Source: Isosphaera pallida ATCC 43644 (lineage in GTDB: Bacteria; Planctomycetota; Planctomycetia; Isosphaerales; Isosphaeraceae). From it: a stretch of DNA of 64,000 nt. Position 1 is the first letter of the stretch, and each line of letters starts with the position of its first letter. Location: positions 3,872,450 to 3,936,449 of the forward strand of contig NC_014962.1 in the NCBI RefSeq assembly GCF_000186345.1, in the 5' to 3' direction. Shown here piece by piece: positions 10,452 to 20,118 of this stretch. A program made the position numbers and the translations under genes. The notes under the pieces are model-generated. The model was not told the DNA's origin and did no database searches. It saw only the letters and a list, made by a program, of their open reading frames with translations.

Positions 10452-10744
10452 GACTCGTAAGGTCTCTCGATTGAGCAACCGATGCGTGGGTTGGGAACGG
10501 GGTAGTCAACCCGACTGGTCCAACGATGCTTCGAGGAACGGGGTGCGGATGGATCCGAAGCCGCGGTCGCCAACTTCGACCCCTTGCGAGTCTAGGACGT
10601 GACAGTCGCGGTTGGCAAACCTCGTGGAGGCGGTTAGACTAGGTCATCTTTTCGAGGGAGCGCGGAGCCGCCGGCCCTCCGCCCGGTCCGATTCCCCTCT
10701 GTTCGGCCCGGTTGTTCCGTTGCATCGAAGGGCGCGATCCGCTC

Positions 10745-11923
10745 ATGGCGTCCGAGACACCTCCTGGCAGCGGCCTGGCCCGCACGCCTCTGCATGCCTG
10801 GCATCAGTCCCACCAAGGCCGTTTGGTCGAGTTCGGCGGCTGGTCGATGCCGGTCCAGTACGGCTCAATCGTTGAGGAGCATCACGCCGTTCGCAAGGCC
10901 GTCGGGCTGTTCGACATCGCCCACATGGGGCGGCTCGACTTCGATGGTCCCGACGCCGATGTGACCACCCTGCTCGACCACGTCACCACCAACGCCGTGA
11001 CTCGGCTCAAGCCGGGACGAGCCCAATATAGTTTGATTCTCAATGACCAGGCGGGCGTCATCGACGACGTGTTGGTTTACCGTCTCCCCGAAGATCGGCT
11101 CTTCATGGTGTGCAACGCCGCCAACCGCGCTGCGGTGATGGACCAAATTCAACGGGTCGCCGCCCGTGTCGCCCCTCAAGCTCGTCTGGTGGACCGCACC
11201 GCCGACACCGTCATGGTGGCTATTCAAGGACCACGCGCCCTCGAAATCGTCCGTGACCTCGCTAACGACCCCGCTCAGGCCGAGGCGCTGACCAACCTCA
11301 AATCTTATGGCTGTCTGCGGGCCACGCTCGCGGGAATTCCTCTACTGGCCAGTCGCACCGGCTACACTGGCGAGGACGGATTCGAGCTGATCGCCCCGGC
11401 AGAGGTCTCGGTGACACTTTGGGAGGCGATCCTCACCGCGGGCGCGACTCGGGGTGTGATGCCCTGCGGTTTGGGCGCGCGCGACACCCTTCGATTCGAG
11501 GCCGCCATGCCGTTGCACGGCCACGAACTTGGGACTGACATCACCCCCTACGAGTCCGGCGTCGCCTGGGCGGTCAAGCTTGACAAGCCCGCCGAGTTTG
11601 TCGGCAAGGCGGCCTGTCGTGCCGCCGCTGAGTCTCCCCGGTTCGTGCGGGTGGGTTTGGAACTTGGCGGCAAGCGAATTGCCCGCCAAGATTATCCGGT
11701 CCATGCCGCCAACGCTCCCGACGGACCGGCGATCGGCAAAGTGACTTCGGGAACCTTCGCCCCCACCCTGGAGCGTAGTCTGGCAATGGCGTTCGTGCCG
11801 CTCGACCACGCGGCGGTCGGTACCGAGGTCGTGGTCGATCTCCGGGGCAAGCCCGAACCGGCCCGCGTCGTCCCCCTACCCTTCTACAAACGTCCAACCG
11901 CCACCGCGTCGCCAACCTCCTGA
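10745..11923 (+). CDS. gcvT: Glycine cleavage T protein (aminomethyltransferase)
   Basis: The 392-residue protein moves the methylene group from the aminomethyl-lipoyl arm of GcvH to tetrahydrofolate, releasing ammonia. It has the usual N-terminal TPLHAWHQSHQGRLVEFGGW with MPVQY, the HMGRLDF region, and the segments RTGYTGEDGFEL and PCGLGARDTLRFEAAMPLHG that line the folate and lipoyl site. Length is normal. ATG 10745 is the homology-supported start; an open frame reaches 10712. It is followed by gcvH and gcvPA in the same direction with gaps of 156 and 229 bases. No glycine riboswitch is recognisable upstream. Confidence 0.95.
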   Translation: MASETPPGSGLARTPLHAWHQSHQGRLVEFGGWSMPVQYGSIVEEHHAVRKAVGLFDIAHMGRLDFDGPDADVTTLLDHVTTNAVTRLKPGRAQYSLILNDQAGVIDDVLVYRLPEDRLFMVCNAANRAAVMDQIQRVAARVAPQARLVDRTADTVMVAIQGPRALEIVRDLANDPAQAEALTNLKSYGCLRATLAGIPLLASRTGYTGEDGFELIAPAEVSVTLWEAILTAGATRGVMPCGLGARDTLRFEAAMPLHGHELGTDITPYESGVAWAVKLDKPAEFVGKAACRAAAESPRFVRVGLELGGKRIARQDYPVHAANAPDGPAIGKVTSGTFAPTLERSLAMAFVPLDHAAVGTEVVVDLRGKPEPARVVPLPFYKRPTATASPTS

Positions 11924-12079
11924 AGTGTCGTGGTGTTGGCGTCGCATCGCCGCTGGGCATTCGACGAACTCCTCGCGCGTCTGGAGCAGGCGGCGGGCCG
12001 CCGTCAGCTCGGCGTTTGACTCCCTCTGCGTTGTCCCGTCCCCGTTCCCAGCATTCCCCTGCTCCGAGGTTGTAGCCTG

Positions 12080-12466
12080 ATGGACCCCGAAACCCTCCGC
12101 TTCACCGAAACCGACGAATGGGTGGGCCGCGACGGCGAGATCGCCGTGGTGGGGATCACCCAATACGCCGTCGAACAACTCTCGGACCTGCTTCAGATCG
12201 AACTGCCCAAAGTTGGGACCAAACTCAAAGCCGGTCAACCCTTTGGCGAGATCGAAAGCGTCAAGAGCGTCAACGACCTAAACGCGCCGGTCTCCGGAGA
12301 AGTCGTCGAGGTCAACCCCGCCGTGGTTGCCGACGCCAGCGCCATTACGTCAGGACCGTACACCACGGGTTGGCTGCTCAAGGTTCGGCTCGACGACCCC
12401 TCCGAGATCGACCGGTTGCTCGACCACGCCGGTTACCAGGCCAAAATCGCCGCCGCCGACCATTGA
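12080..12466 (+). CDS. gcvH: Glycine cleavage H protein (lipoyl carrier)
   Basis: The 128-residue protein is the mobile lipoyl carrier that shuttles between the P, T and L proteins. FGEIESVKSVNDLNAP contains the lipoylated Lys62 in the expected position. FTETDEWVGRDGEIAVVGIT at the start and ITSGPYTTGWLLKV near the end are typical. GAGGT lies about 10 bases before the ATG. It sits between gcvT and gcvPA, as in many bacteria with the split P protein. Confidence 0.97.
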   Translation: MDPETLRFTETDEWVGRDGEIAVVGITQYAVEQLSDLLQIELPKVGTKLKAGQPFGEIESVKSVNDLNAPVSGEVVEVNPAVVADASAITSGPYTTGWLLKVRLDDPSEIDRLLDHAGYQAKIAAADH

Positions 12467-12695
12467 CGTTGGCTTCAGCCCGCTCAAGATCGAGAAAGGC
12501 AAGAGCCATTCGCCACGGTTGGATTGGGTTGAACGCTCCAGTCGAGCGGCCCCATCCCGTTAACGCCGCGGTTTTCCCTTCCCGCATTCCCAAGAGTCCG
12601 CCGCCCCCACCGCACGGTTCCGCCCCGGGCATCACGCGACCGGTTTTCCGCTCCTGGCCGCGACGCTGGGTCCGTTTTGCGAAAGACGCACACTT

Positions 12696-14063
12696 ATGCC
12701 GTTCCTACCCCAGACCGACGACGACCGCGAGGTGATGCTCAAGACCATCGGCGTCGCCTCCGCGGACGAACTTTTCGACGTGATCCCCGACTCGGTGCGG
12801 TTGCGACGCCCTCTGAACCTGCCGCCGGCCCTAGGCGAAGTGGAGTTGACCCAGCTCCTCAACGAACTCGCCGCGCTCAACCAAGGCGTCGATCATCGTC
12901 CCTGCTTTCTGGGCGGCGGAGCCTACGACCATTTCGTCCCCGCCGCCGTGGATACGCTGGCCTCCCGGGGCGAATTCTTCACCGCCTACACCCCCTATCA
13001 GGCCGAGGCCAGCCAGGGCACCCTTCAGGCGATCTTCGAATATCAAACCCTCATGGCTGAACTGACCGGCATGGAGATTTCCAACGCGAGTCTCTACGAC
13101 GGTCCCAGCGCCGCCGCCGAAGCGGCCCTCATGGCGTTGGCGGTCACCGGCCGCGAGGGCAAGATCATCGCGGTAGGCACCGTTCACCCCGAGATTCGCC
13201 AAACCCTCGAAACCTTCCTCATCAACCTGCCGGCCCGCCTCGAGGTCGTTCCCTTCGACCCCTCTACCGGGCGAATCCACCCTGAAACGCTCGAGCAGGC
13301 GATCGACGAGACGACCGCGGCAGTCGTGTTCCAACAGCCCAACATCTTCGGCGGTCTGGAGCCAATCGCCGACCTCATAGCGATCGCTCGCGCCAAGGGG
13401 GCTTTGGCAATCGTCTCGGTCGATCCGATCAGCCTGGGGTTGCTCAAGAAGCCGGGCGACTACGGAGCCGACATTGTAGTGGGCGAGGGTCAGGGACTGG
13501 GCAACCACCTCAACTTCGGCGGTCCGCTGTTGGGCATTCTGACCTGCCGCGAGGCGTTCGTCCGCAAGATGCCCGGCCGGATCGTCGGTCAGACCACCGA
13601 CCACCACGGCAAGCGTTGCTGGGTGTTGACCCTCCAGACCCGTGAACAACACATTCGCCGTGAAAAAGCGACCTCGAACATTTGCACCAATCAAGGTTTA
13701 TTGGCACTTCGCTCCAGCATATATCTGGCGTTGTTAGGTCCACGCGGTCTGCGCCAGGTGGCCGAGGTTTCGACCCGCCGGGCCCATCTGGCCGCCGAGA
13801 AGCTGACGGCGATTCCCGGCCTGAGTTTAGCGTTCCCCGACCTGCCATTCTTCAAGGAATTCGTTCTCAAGGTCGATCCGGCCACCGGTAAGACCGCTCG
13901 CCAGGTGCTGGATCTGGTCAACGCCCAGGGCTTCCACGGCGGCCTGGCGCTCGATCGCTGGTTCCCCGAGATGACCGACGCCCTCATGGTGGCCGTCACC
14001 GAAAAGCGCACCTCTGCTGAAATCGACCGCCTGGCCCGAGCCTACGCTTCAGCCCTGGCCTGA
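12696..14063 (+). CDS. gcvPA: Glycine dehydrogenase (decarboxylating) subunit 1
   Basis: The 455-residue protein is the N-terminal half of the split glycine decarboxylase. It begins MPFLPQTDDDREVMLKTIGV and contains the conserved FLGGGAYDHFVPA, the ASLYDGPSAAAEA turn and GLGNHLNFGGPLLG. In the split type the catalytic PLP lysine is on subunit 2 (GcvPB). No gcvPB is present: the next gene in this direction is a membrane permease, so subunit 2 must be elsewhere. Length is normal for GcvPA. It probably forms one transcript with gcvT and gcvH. No strong ribosome binding site is visible before the ATG. Confidence 0.95.
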   Translation: MPFLPQTDDDREVMLKTIGVASADELFDVIPDSVRLRRPLNLPPALGEVELTQLLNELAALNQGVDHRPCFLGGGAYDHFVPAAVDTLASRGEFFTAYTPYQAEASQGTLQAIFEYQTLMAELTGMEISNASLYDGPSAAAEAALMALAVTGREGKIIAVGTVHPEIRQTLETFLINLPARLEVVPFDPSTGRIHPETLEQAIDETTAAVVFQQPNIFGGLEPIADLIAIARAKGALAIVSVDPISLGLLKKPGDYGADIVVGEGQGLGNHLNFGGPLLGILTCREAFVRKMPGRIVGQTTDHHGKRCWVLTLQTREQHIRREKATSNICTNQGLLALRSSIYLALLGPRGLRQVAEVSTRRAHLAAEKLTAIPGLSLAFPDLPFFKEFVLKVDPATGKTARQVLDLVNAQGFHGGLALDRWFPEMTDALMVAVTEKRTSAEIDRLARAYASALA

Positions 14064-14206
14064 GCCCGATCGGGGAAGGAGGGGAGAGTGCCAGCCACTC
14101 CGAGGCATCCCCTCCCTCACCGGCCATGAGATGACCTCTGGTGATTCCATTTCGACAATTCAACTGATCTTCATCTCCGCCTTGGTGCGTGTGGGAGTCC
14201 CAAGCG

Positions 14207-16288
14207 ATGCCGCGTTTCGGCGAAGGGTTCGGTTGGGAAGACTGGCCCCTCCTCCGCCGCGACGTCATCGCATCGACTCGCCAGCCGGTTTTTTTTCTCT
14301 GGCGGTTGCTGTTCCTTGGGTTGATCGGCGGGATGGTGTGGACGCACACCCTGAGCGTCGCGGGAAGTTTGTGGGCCAGTCGTTCGCTCTCGCGTTCGTG
14401 GACGGTCCGTTCTCTTGATCTGGAAGTTCACACGGAATTCCTCTTCTCCTGGTTCGAGGCCGGCGCTTGTGGGTTGGCCTGCGTCCTAGGTCCAATTCTG
14501 GGTTGCACGGCGTTCGCCCGCGAACGACGGCCCGGCGAGTTCACGCTCTTGCTGACCACGCCGCTTTCGGGATTGCGTATTGTAGCTGAAGTCGTGCTGG
14601 CACGTGGGATCATTGCCGCAATCCTGACGTTGGGTCTGGTGCCGATCGTCCTAATAACCCCCCCGGTCGGCGGTGAACCAAGCGACTTGGGGATGGTGCT
14701 TCCCCGGGTCTGGGCGCTCCTCTGGTTGGGAGCGGTCCTGGCGGTGGTGGTGTCGATTCGGGTGCGCCGGGTGCGTGACATTCTCATCGTCAGCTATGCG
14801 ATATTGCTTTTCTGGCAACTCGTGGCGCTGTTGGTCGCGGAATCGGGACGGTTGCGAACCGGCATGACCACGCCGTTCCTCCTGATGACCCCCGAGCCGC
14901 TCGACTGGTTCAACGCAACCGCCTTGGTGCCGTTCGACCGCGTCTACTCCGACTGGTTGTACAAAAGCTATGGCGCGACGCCACCTTCGCTCGTTGTCCA
15001 GTCGGTGATCTTCCTGGTGTTAGCCTGTGGGGTGGTGGGCGCAGTCACACTCTGGTCCGGCTTGAACCTGCGCTCGTGGAACCGAAGATCAGAAGAGGGA
15101 GCGGGTCCGGCGAAACAGCGAAGTCGATCATGGTTAGAACGTCTGGGAATACGTTGGGGTTTGATTGTGGATCTCGATCTAGATGAACACCCGATTGCCT
15201 GGGCGGAGGCTCGACGTGTTCAACTGAGCGGCCTGGTCGGTTGGATGTTGCGCTGGGGAGCGAATCTCGCAGCGCTGTCGGGTTTGGCGTTGCTGGCCGG
15301 TTACGGATTCGTTCTGGTTTGTCTTTTTATTGATCCCCACGCCCGCTTTCTTTCGAGATCCGGGCTGTTCATGGTCATGGCGATGCTGTGGGGGTTGTGG
15401 TTGATCTGCGTTCAAGTCGGGATCGCCGGGGTGGGGTTGGCGGCGTTGACCGTCTCCAGCCTGGCCGGTCAGGAGGTGCGGGGCGACGACGCCTTGTTGG
15501 CCACCCCGTTGAGTCTGGAGGAAATCCTTGACGGCAAGCGCCGCGCTGCGTTGCGTTACGCCGAGGCTCTGGCTTGGGGGATCGGCCTGGAGTTGGCAGC
15601 ATGGCTTGCGGTCTCCGTGATGGCCAACATGTGGTGGGTTGGTTTGATTGACGAGTTGAGCGGGGAATCGTCGCACAAGCGACTGATCCTCGCTATTGCG
15701 GTGGGCGCGGCAGGACTGATGTTAGCGCGTCGATTCGTGGTGCTTTTGGCGGAGTTCGTGGTCGCGCTGGCCGCGCGGGTGGCGTCGCGGTTTCGTTCGG
15801 GGATGGCCAGCCTCTTGCTAGGGGTCGTCCTGCCATTCGCCCTGCTTTACGGTATGGCAGTTCGCTGGATCGTGTTGGTCTGCGCTCCGGTCAGTGTGGT
15901 TGGCATCCTCTTCGCTCAGAGCGTCAATTGGGACAATCCAATCGGAACCTTGGTGGGGATGGTTTTGCTGATCGTGGCGGACGTGGTGATCGCGTGGGTT
16001 GGATTTCGGTCGTGGCGTTCGCTTGATCCCACGCGACGACGTTGGGGGTGGCGGCTCTGGTTGGGCAACCGCGTGTTGATCTGGGCCTTGGCGTTGCCGA
16101 CCTTCTTCCTGATGGAGTCGGATTGGATTCGATCCTTCGCCCTCGATTCCGAATTGCTATTGTTGCTGATTTTGGCGATCTTCTTCACCGGGGTCTGGAG
16201 CGATCTTCACTTTTCGGTCATTGGTCTCAAAGCGATCACGCCCGGCGAATTCCAGCGCACGCTCAGCCGAATGCCCGATGAAACCTAG
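14207..16288 (+). CDS. ABC-2-type permease-like membrane protein
   Basis: The protein of about 693 residues has many hydrophobic segments (roughly twelve). The N-terminal half resembles ABC-2 permeases: ACVLGPILGCTAFARERRPG followed by EFTLLLTTPLSGLRIVAEVV, the usual link between membrane helices in this family. The second half repeats a similar pattern (LTVSSLAGQEVRGDDALLATPLS), so it may be an internal duplication fused into one chain. No ATP-binding subunit lies next to it. GGGAG nine bases before ATG 14207 favours this start over 14189. The substrate is unknown. It converges on the FkbM gene with only 26 bases between stops. Confidence 0.7.
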   Translation: MPRFGEGFGWEDWPLLRRDVIASTRQPVFFLWRLLFLGLIGGMVWTHTLSVAGSLWASRSLSRSWTVRSLDLEVHTEFLFSWFEAGACGLACVLGPILGCTAFARERRPGEFTLLLTTPLSGLRIVAEVVLARGIIAAILTLGLVPIVLITPPVGGEPSDLGMVLPRVWALLWLGAVLAVVVSIRVRRVRDILIVSYAILLFWQLVALLVAESGRLRTGMTTPFLLMTPEPLDWFNATALVPFDRVYSDWLYKSYGATPPSLVVQSVIFLVLACGVVGAVTLWSGLNLRSWNRRSEEGAGPAKQRSRSWLERLGIRWGLIVDLDLDEHPIAWAEARRVQLSGLVGWMLRWGANLAALSGLALLAGYGFVLVCLFIDPHARFLSRSGLFMVMAMLWGLWLICVQVGIAGVGLAALTVSSLAGQEVRGDDALLATPLSLEEILDGKRRAALRYAEALAWGIGLELAAWLAVSVMANMWWVGLIDELSGESSHKRLILAIAVGAAGLMLARRFVVLLAEFVVALAARVASRFRSGMASLLLGVVLPFALLYGMAVRWIVLVCAPVSVVGILFAQSVNWDNPIGTLVGMVLLIVADVVIAWVGFRSWRSLDPTRRRWGWRLWLGNRVLIWALALPTFFLMESDWIRSFALDSELLLLLILAIFFTGVWSDLHFSVIGLKAITPGEFQRTLSRMPDET

Positions 16289-16314
16289 CCCAATGGTGTC
16301 ACGATCCCTGGACA

Positions 16315-17040
16315 TTAGAGGATCAACTCGGCAAGACTTGGATGAACCGCCTGGGTATCCCGTCCCACGTCAAGGGTGAGATAGCCGAGATCGAACAATC
16401 GACGTCTGAGAGAAATACGCTCGGCAATAGGAACATGAAAGAATTCATAGACTAGTAAAAGCGGTCGAATTGCAGAATCAAGAAAAGCGTGGACGATTTT
16501 AGCGTCGAACCCTTCTGTATCGATCACAAGGCAGTCAATTGAATTAAGCTCGTGACGAGTGATGAGGGTGGTTGGGCTCGTCATGGGCACTTCGATGGGT
16601 TCGATTTGGTCGCGCCAATTGGGGATTGGGAATTTAGCGAAATGGTTCCGATCAAAGCTGGCGAGTTCTCGAGTCCATGACGGCAAGTTGGAGTCAGGTT
16701 TGACTCGCCAAAGGATCAACGTTCCATCGGTCGGGCCAACCGCGTACTGAGCGAGCCGAACATGATCCACTCCAGCGTAGTTTTGGTTCAGGCGTTCAAA
16801 AATGTCAGGAAGAGGTTCGATCAAGAGTGAGGTAATTTGATGTTTGAGAATAGCGTGTCTAAGGGGGTCGGTTGGTCCGCCGTCGTTCGCACCGATTTGG
16901 ACAAGTTGCAGATTTGGCTGCCGCGTGGCCCACTCGCCGATGAGCAGGGGTAAGGGATTCCATGAAACAGAAGGGAATGCTTGATATCGAACAAGGTCAT
17001 AACCAAGACGACGTAGGATCAACTTAATGATGGCTTTCAT
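16315..17040 (-). CDS. FkbM-family methyltransferase
   Basis: The 241-residue protein has the FkbM layout: the SAM-binding segment LQLVQIGANDGG, the acidic turn of SLLIEPLP, a YAVGPTDGTLIL strand, and the second acidic motif IDCLVIDTEGFDAKIV. FkbM enzymes O-methylate sugars, polyketides and other small molecules, and are often tied to surface glycans. The base composition is clearly more AT-rich than neighbouring genes, which suggests recent transfer. Its ATG at 17040 overlaps the stop of the cyanophycinase-like gene (ATGA), so the two are translationally coupled. The substrate is unknown. Confidence 0.85.
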   Translation of the reverse strand: MKAIIKLILRRLGYDLVRYQAFPSVSWNPLPLLIGEWATRQPNLQLVQIGANDGGPTDPLRHAILKHQITSLLIEPLPDIFERLNQNYAGVDHVRLAQYAVGPTDGTLILWRVKPDSNLPSWTRELASFDRNHFAKFPIPNWRDQIEPIEVPMTSPTTLITRHELNSIDCLVIDTEGFDAKIVHAFLDSAIRPLLLVYEFFHVPIAERISLRRRLFDLGYLTLDVGRDTQAVHPSLAELIL

Positions 17041-18743
17041 GGAAGATCAACCGAATTGACGTGAACGTGAGGTTGGGTGAGGTCGAACGATTCGTTGGCG
17101 GGCACGGAGCGGTCGGGTTCTAGGGCGGGGTTGTCGGGGCGGAAGTCGAGGTGAACCGAACCTTCACCCAACACGCGGGCGGTGGATCCTTCCACGAGAA
17201 TGGCGGTGGATTCGTCGATGCCAATCCCGAGCAGTCCGGGGTGGCGGCGGACAACGGCGCGAAGGTCGGCGAACCGATTCCGTTGAGCAAAGTGCTGATC
17301 AATAGCGACGCCGGGTAGGAAGCCAAAACCGCGTTGGTAGCCTTCGGCCATCATTTCCTCGTTGCCCAATGGGTGGCCCCGCACCAGGAACTCTGCCTGG
17401 ATCGACGCGCCCGCCGAGGAGCCGCCAATGATGCCACCACGCTTGAGAACATCGTGAAACCAACCAACGACGGGGGTTCCTTCGTAGGCGTCCACGAACC
17501 GCCATTGCCGTCCACCGCCGAACCAGACGCCGCCAGCCTGAGACAAGGCGTCACGAACTTCGGTCGTGTTCAACTCCTCGGGCGTGCGTTGGTTGAGCGT
17601 CACCACCCGACGCGCCCCGGCGCGACGGAAAAACGCCTCGTCTGGTGAGCGGTTGGGCAAGGGGTCGGGCAAGGCGGTTTGCAGACAAATGATCAAGGCG
17701 TCAGGTCCACCGGCTTTCTCGACGAACACGCGCGCCATGTCGGGAGTGACGCGCCCTCCGCCTACGATCAAGAGCGAACCCGATTCCAGGCGAGGGGTTC
17801 CAAAGACGACTGGGGGACGCGCCCGATCCCGCGCCGCGCGGCGCAACGCCGTCAGATCGGCCGACTCGCCGGGTTGCAGGGTGAAGACGCGCACCACGCG
17901 ATCAAACGGCGGAGTGGGAGGTTCCAGCTCAACCGTGTCGTGGCGTGCCATTTGGTCTTTTCGGGTGGTGGTCTCGGCACCTGCGCCTAGGACAATCGTG
18001 ACACTGGAACGACCCACCACGTTGAGAGACCGCCCTCGGACCACCAACGCGGTGGCTTCGTCGATGCCGACGCCGAAGCGTCCGGGATGGTCGGCGACGG
18101 CCCGCTCCAAGCGGGATTGGCGATGGCGTTTGAGGAAGTGTTGATCAGTGATCGCGTCTGGCAGCAGGTCGAATCCGCGGACGATTTCAGGGATCGGGTT
18201 GCCGCCGCCGATCATCACCCGGGTTTGGATTGCTGCGCCGGCGGAGGTGCCACCCACCACGCCGCCCCGTTTGAGAACGGCGTGAATCTCGCGTTCCACG
18301 GCGGTGTCTAGATACGCCTGCGCGATCCGGTTTTGGTCTCCTCCAGAGAACCAGACGGCGGTAGCCTGCCTGAGCGGTTCGACGAACGCGGGGTCGTCGG
18401 CCCGTTGGCGGTCGCGGGTGTGCAGCACTCTCACCGACTCGGGAGCGGGATCGAGCTTGGTCCAACCTTCGGTCCAGGAGGCTTCGGGGTCGGTTTCGGC
18501 CGCTTGCGAGGCGGTGGGGATAACCACGATCCGCGCCTTCGCGCCGCCGGCCAGATCGACGAACGTTCGGCGTATCTCCGGAGGCATTTCTCCCCCGCCC
18601 ACGATGACCAACGCGCCGGAAATCCCCTTGGGGTCGATCCAATCGGCAGAGGTGAACGCGATCTCCTCTTGGGGATCGTCCACCGACGCGCTTGCAAATC
18701 CAAATCCCGGTACGATGATGAGTGCTAATGCAAATGCGAGCAT
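17037..18743 (-). CDS. Exported tandem cyanophycinase-like (peptidase S51) protein
   Basis: After a signal peptide (residues 1-20), the 568-residue chain holds two complete S51-type modules. Module 1 covers about residues 42-255, with catalytic-type Ser167 in GGTSAGAAIQ, WFSGGDQNRI and DQHFLKRHRQSRL. Module 2 covers about residues 321-550, with Ser443 in GGSSAGASIQ, WFGGGRQWRF and DQHFAQRNRFADL. Known cyanophycinases have one such module (about 270-300 residues) and hydrolyse beta-Asp-Arg bonds. Both Ser nucleophile motifs are intact here. No cyanophycin synthetase is in the window, so the substrate may be a different peptide. The stop overlaps the FkbM start. Confidence 0.85.
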   Translation of the reverse strand: MLAFALALIIVPGFGFASASVDDPQEEIAFTSADWIDPKGISGALVIVGGGEMPPEIRRTFVDLAGGAKARIVVIPTASQAAETDPEASWTEGWTKLDPAPESVRVLHTRDRQRADDPAFVEPLRQATAVWFSGGDQNRIAQAYLDTAVEREIHAVLKRGGVVGGTSAGAAIQTRVMIGGGNPIPEIVRGFDLLPDAITDQHFLKRHRQSRLERAVADHPGRFGVGIDEATALVVRGRSLNVVGRSSVTIVLGAGAETTTRKDQMARHDTVELEPPTPPFDRVVRVFTLQPGESADLTALRRAARDRARPPVVFGTPRLESGSLLIVGGGRVTPDMARVFVEKAGGPDALIICLQTALPDPLPNRSPDEAFFRRAGARRVVTLNQRTPEELNTTEVRDALSQAGGVWFGGGRQWRFVDAYEGTPVVGWFHDVLKRGGIIGGSSAGASIQAEFLVRGHPLGNEEMMAEGYQRGFGFLPGVAIDQHFAQRNRFADLRAVVRRHPGLLGIGIDESTAILVEGSTARVLGEGSVHLDFRPDNPALEPDRSVPANESFDLTQPHVHVNSVDLP

Positions 18744-18819
18744 CGAACGTGGTCGCTTTCCTTAAGGACTCGGGAGTCAACGGCGTGGCCACTGACGCGG
18801 TTGTGGTGTTGCGAGCGGG

Positions 18820-20118
18820 TCACGCCGGTGGTCCAATCACGTCTTTGCCTACGTAAGGGCGAAGCGGTTCAGGAATCACAATTGCGCCGTGGGCGGTCTG
18901 GTGGTTCTCCATCAGGGCGATCAAGGCGCGGCTGATAGCGATGGCAGTGCCGTTGAGGGTGTGGACGAACCGGGGTTTCTGGTTTTTGTCGATGGGTCGG
19001 TAGCGGACATTCAAACGGCGCGACTGGTAGTCCCAGCAGTCGGAGGTGCTGGTGATTTCGCCGTACTCGCCCCCCTCGCCGCGCCCGGGCATCCAGGCTT
19101 CAAGGTCAAACTTGCGGGCTGCTGGGCCGCCCAGGTCGCCGGTGCAGATGTCCAAAACCCGATAGGGGATACCCAACGCCTGGAAGATCTCCTCCTCGAT
19201 GGCGAGCAGTTCCTTGTGCAGCGCGTCAGAGGTTTCAGGGGTCGAGAAGACGAACATTTCAACTTTCGTAAACTGGTGGACGCGATAAAGTCCTTTGGAC
19301 GCGCGTCCCGCCGCGCCGGCTTCGGTGCGAAAGCAATGGGAGAGGCCCACGTAGCGGATTGGCAGGTCGGCTTCGTCGAGCAAGTCGTCGGCGTGGAGTC
19401 CGCCCAGGGTGATTTCGGCGGTGCCGACCAGCGAGAGGTCGGTGTCCTCGATCGAGTAAACCTGGGTCTCGGGCCCGCGGGGAGCAAAGCCGATCCCCTC
19501 AAGGATGGCGTTGCGGGCCAGGTCGGGGGTAACGACGGGAGTGTAGCCTTTGCGGATCAGCAGATCGATCGCAAACCGTTGGAGCGCCAGGTCGAGTAGA
19601 ACCGCGTCGTTTTTGAGGAAGTAGAAGCCGTGGCCGGAGACCTTCGCGGCTGATTCGAAGTCGATCAGATCGAGCGCTTTGCCGAGTTCGACGTGATCCT
19701 TAGGCGGGAAGGTGAAGGTGGGAATCGAGCCGACCCGGCGCAATTCTCGGCTGTCCTCTTCAGTGCGGCCAATAGGGGCGTCAGGGTGGGTGCGGTTAGG
19801 AATGCGGGCGAGGCGGCGTTTGAGATCGTCCTCCAGGGCTTTGAGCGAGGCTTCGCGGTCGGCGATCGAATCCTTGAGCGCGCGTCCCTCGGCGACGAGT
19901 CGGGCGCGGGCGTCGGGATTCTTCTCTTTGGATGTGGCCTGGGCGATCTCGTTTTGGCGACGACGGACTTCCTCCACCGCCTGAGTGAGTTCGCGGCGCT
20001 CGGCGTCGAGGCGGACGATCTGGTCCACCTCGTCGATGATGTCCTGGGCGACGCAGCGGTTGCGGCAGTTGGCTTTGACTTCGTCAGCGTGAGCAATGAC
20101 ATATTTGAGGTCAAGCAT
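18820..20118 (-). CDS. serS: Seryl-tRNA synthetase
   Basis: The 432-residue class II synthetase charges tRNA-Ser. Residues about 1-110 form the N-terminal domain with its long antiparallel coiled coil (AVEEVRRRQNEIAQATSKEK). Motif 2 is seen at SHCFRTEAGAAGRASKGLYR with VHQFTKVEMF, and motif 3 at NGTAIAISRALIALMENHQ. SSTSDCWDYQSRRLNVRYR matches the conserved C-terminal active-site strand. Length is normal. No T-box leader is evident upstream. Confidence 0.97.
   Translation of the reverse strand: MLDLKYVIAHADEVKANCRNRCVAQDIIDEVDQIVRLDAERRELTQAVEEVRRRQNEIAQATSKEKNPDARARLVAEGRALKDSIADREASLKALEDDLKRRLARIPNRTHPDAPIGRTEEDSRELRRVGSIPTFTFPPKDHVELGKALDLIDFESAAKVSGHGFYFLKNDAVLLDLALQRFAIDLLIRKGYTPVVTPDLARNAILEGIGFAPRGPETQVYSIEDTDLSLVGTAEITLGGLHADDLLDEADLPIRYVGLSHCFRTEAGAAGRASKGLYRVHQFTKVEMFVFSTPETSDALHKELLAIEEEIFQALGIPYRVLDICTGDLGGPAARKFDLEAWMPGRGEGGEYGEITSTSDCWDYQSRRLNVRYRPIDKNQKPRFVHTLNGTAIAISRALIALMENHQTAHGAIVIPEPLRPYVGKDVIGPPA

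Noticed and set aside
10452-10744. Possible glycine riboswitch upstream of gcvT
   Set aside because: I looked for the conserved glycine aptamer core and saw no matching pattern. A covariance-model search would settle it.
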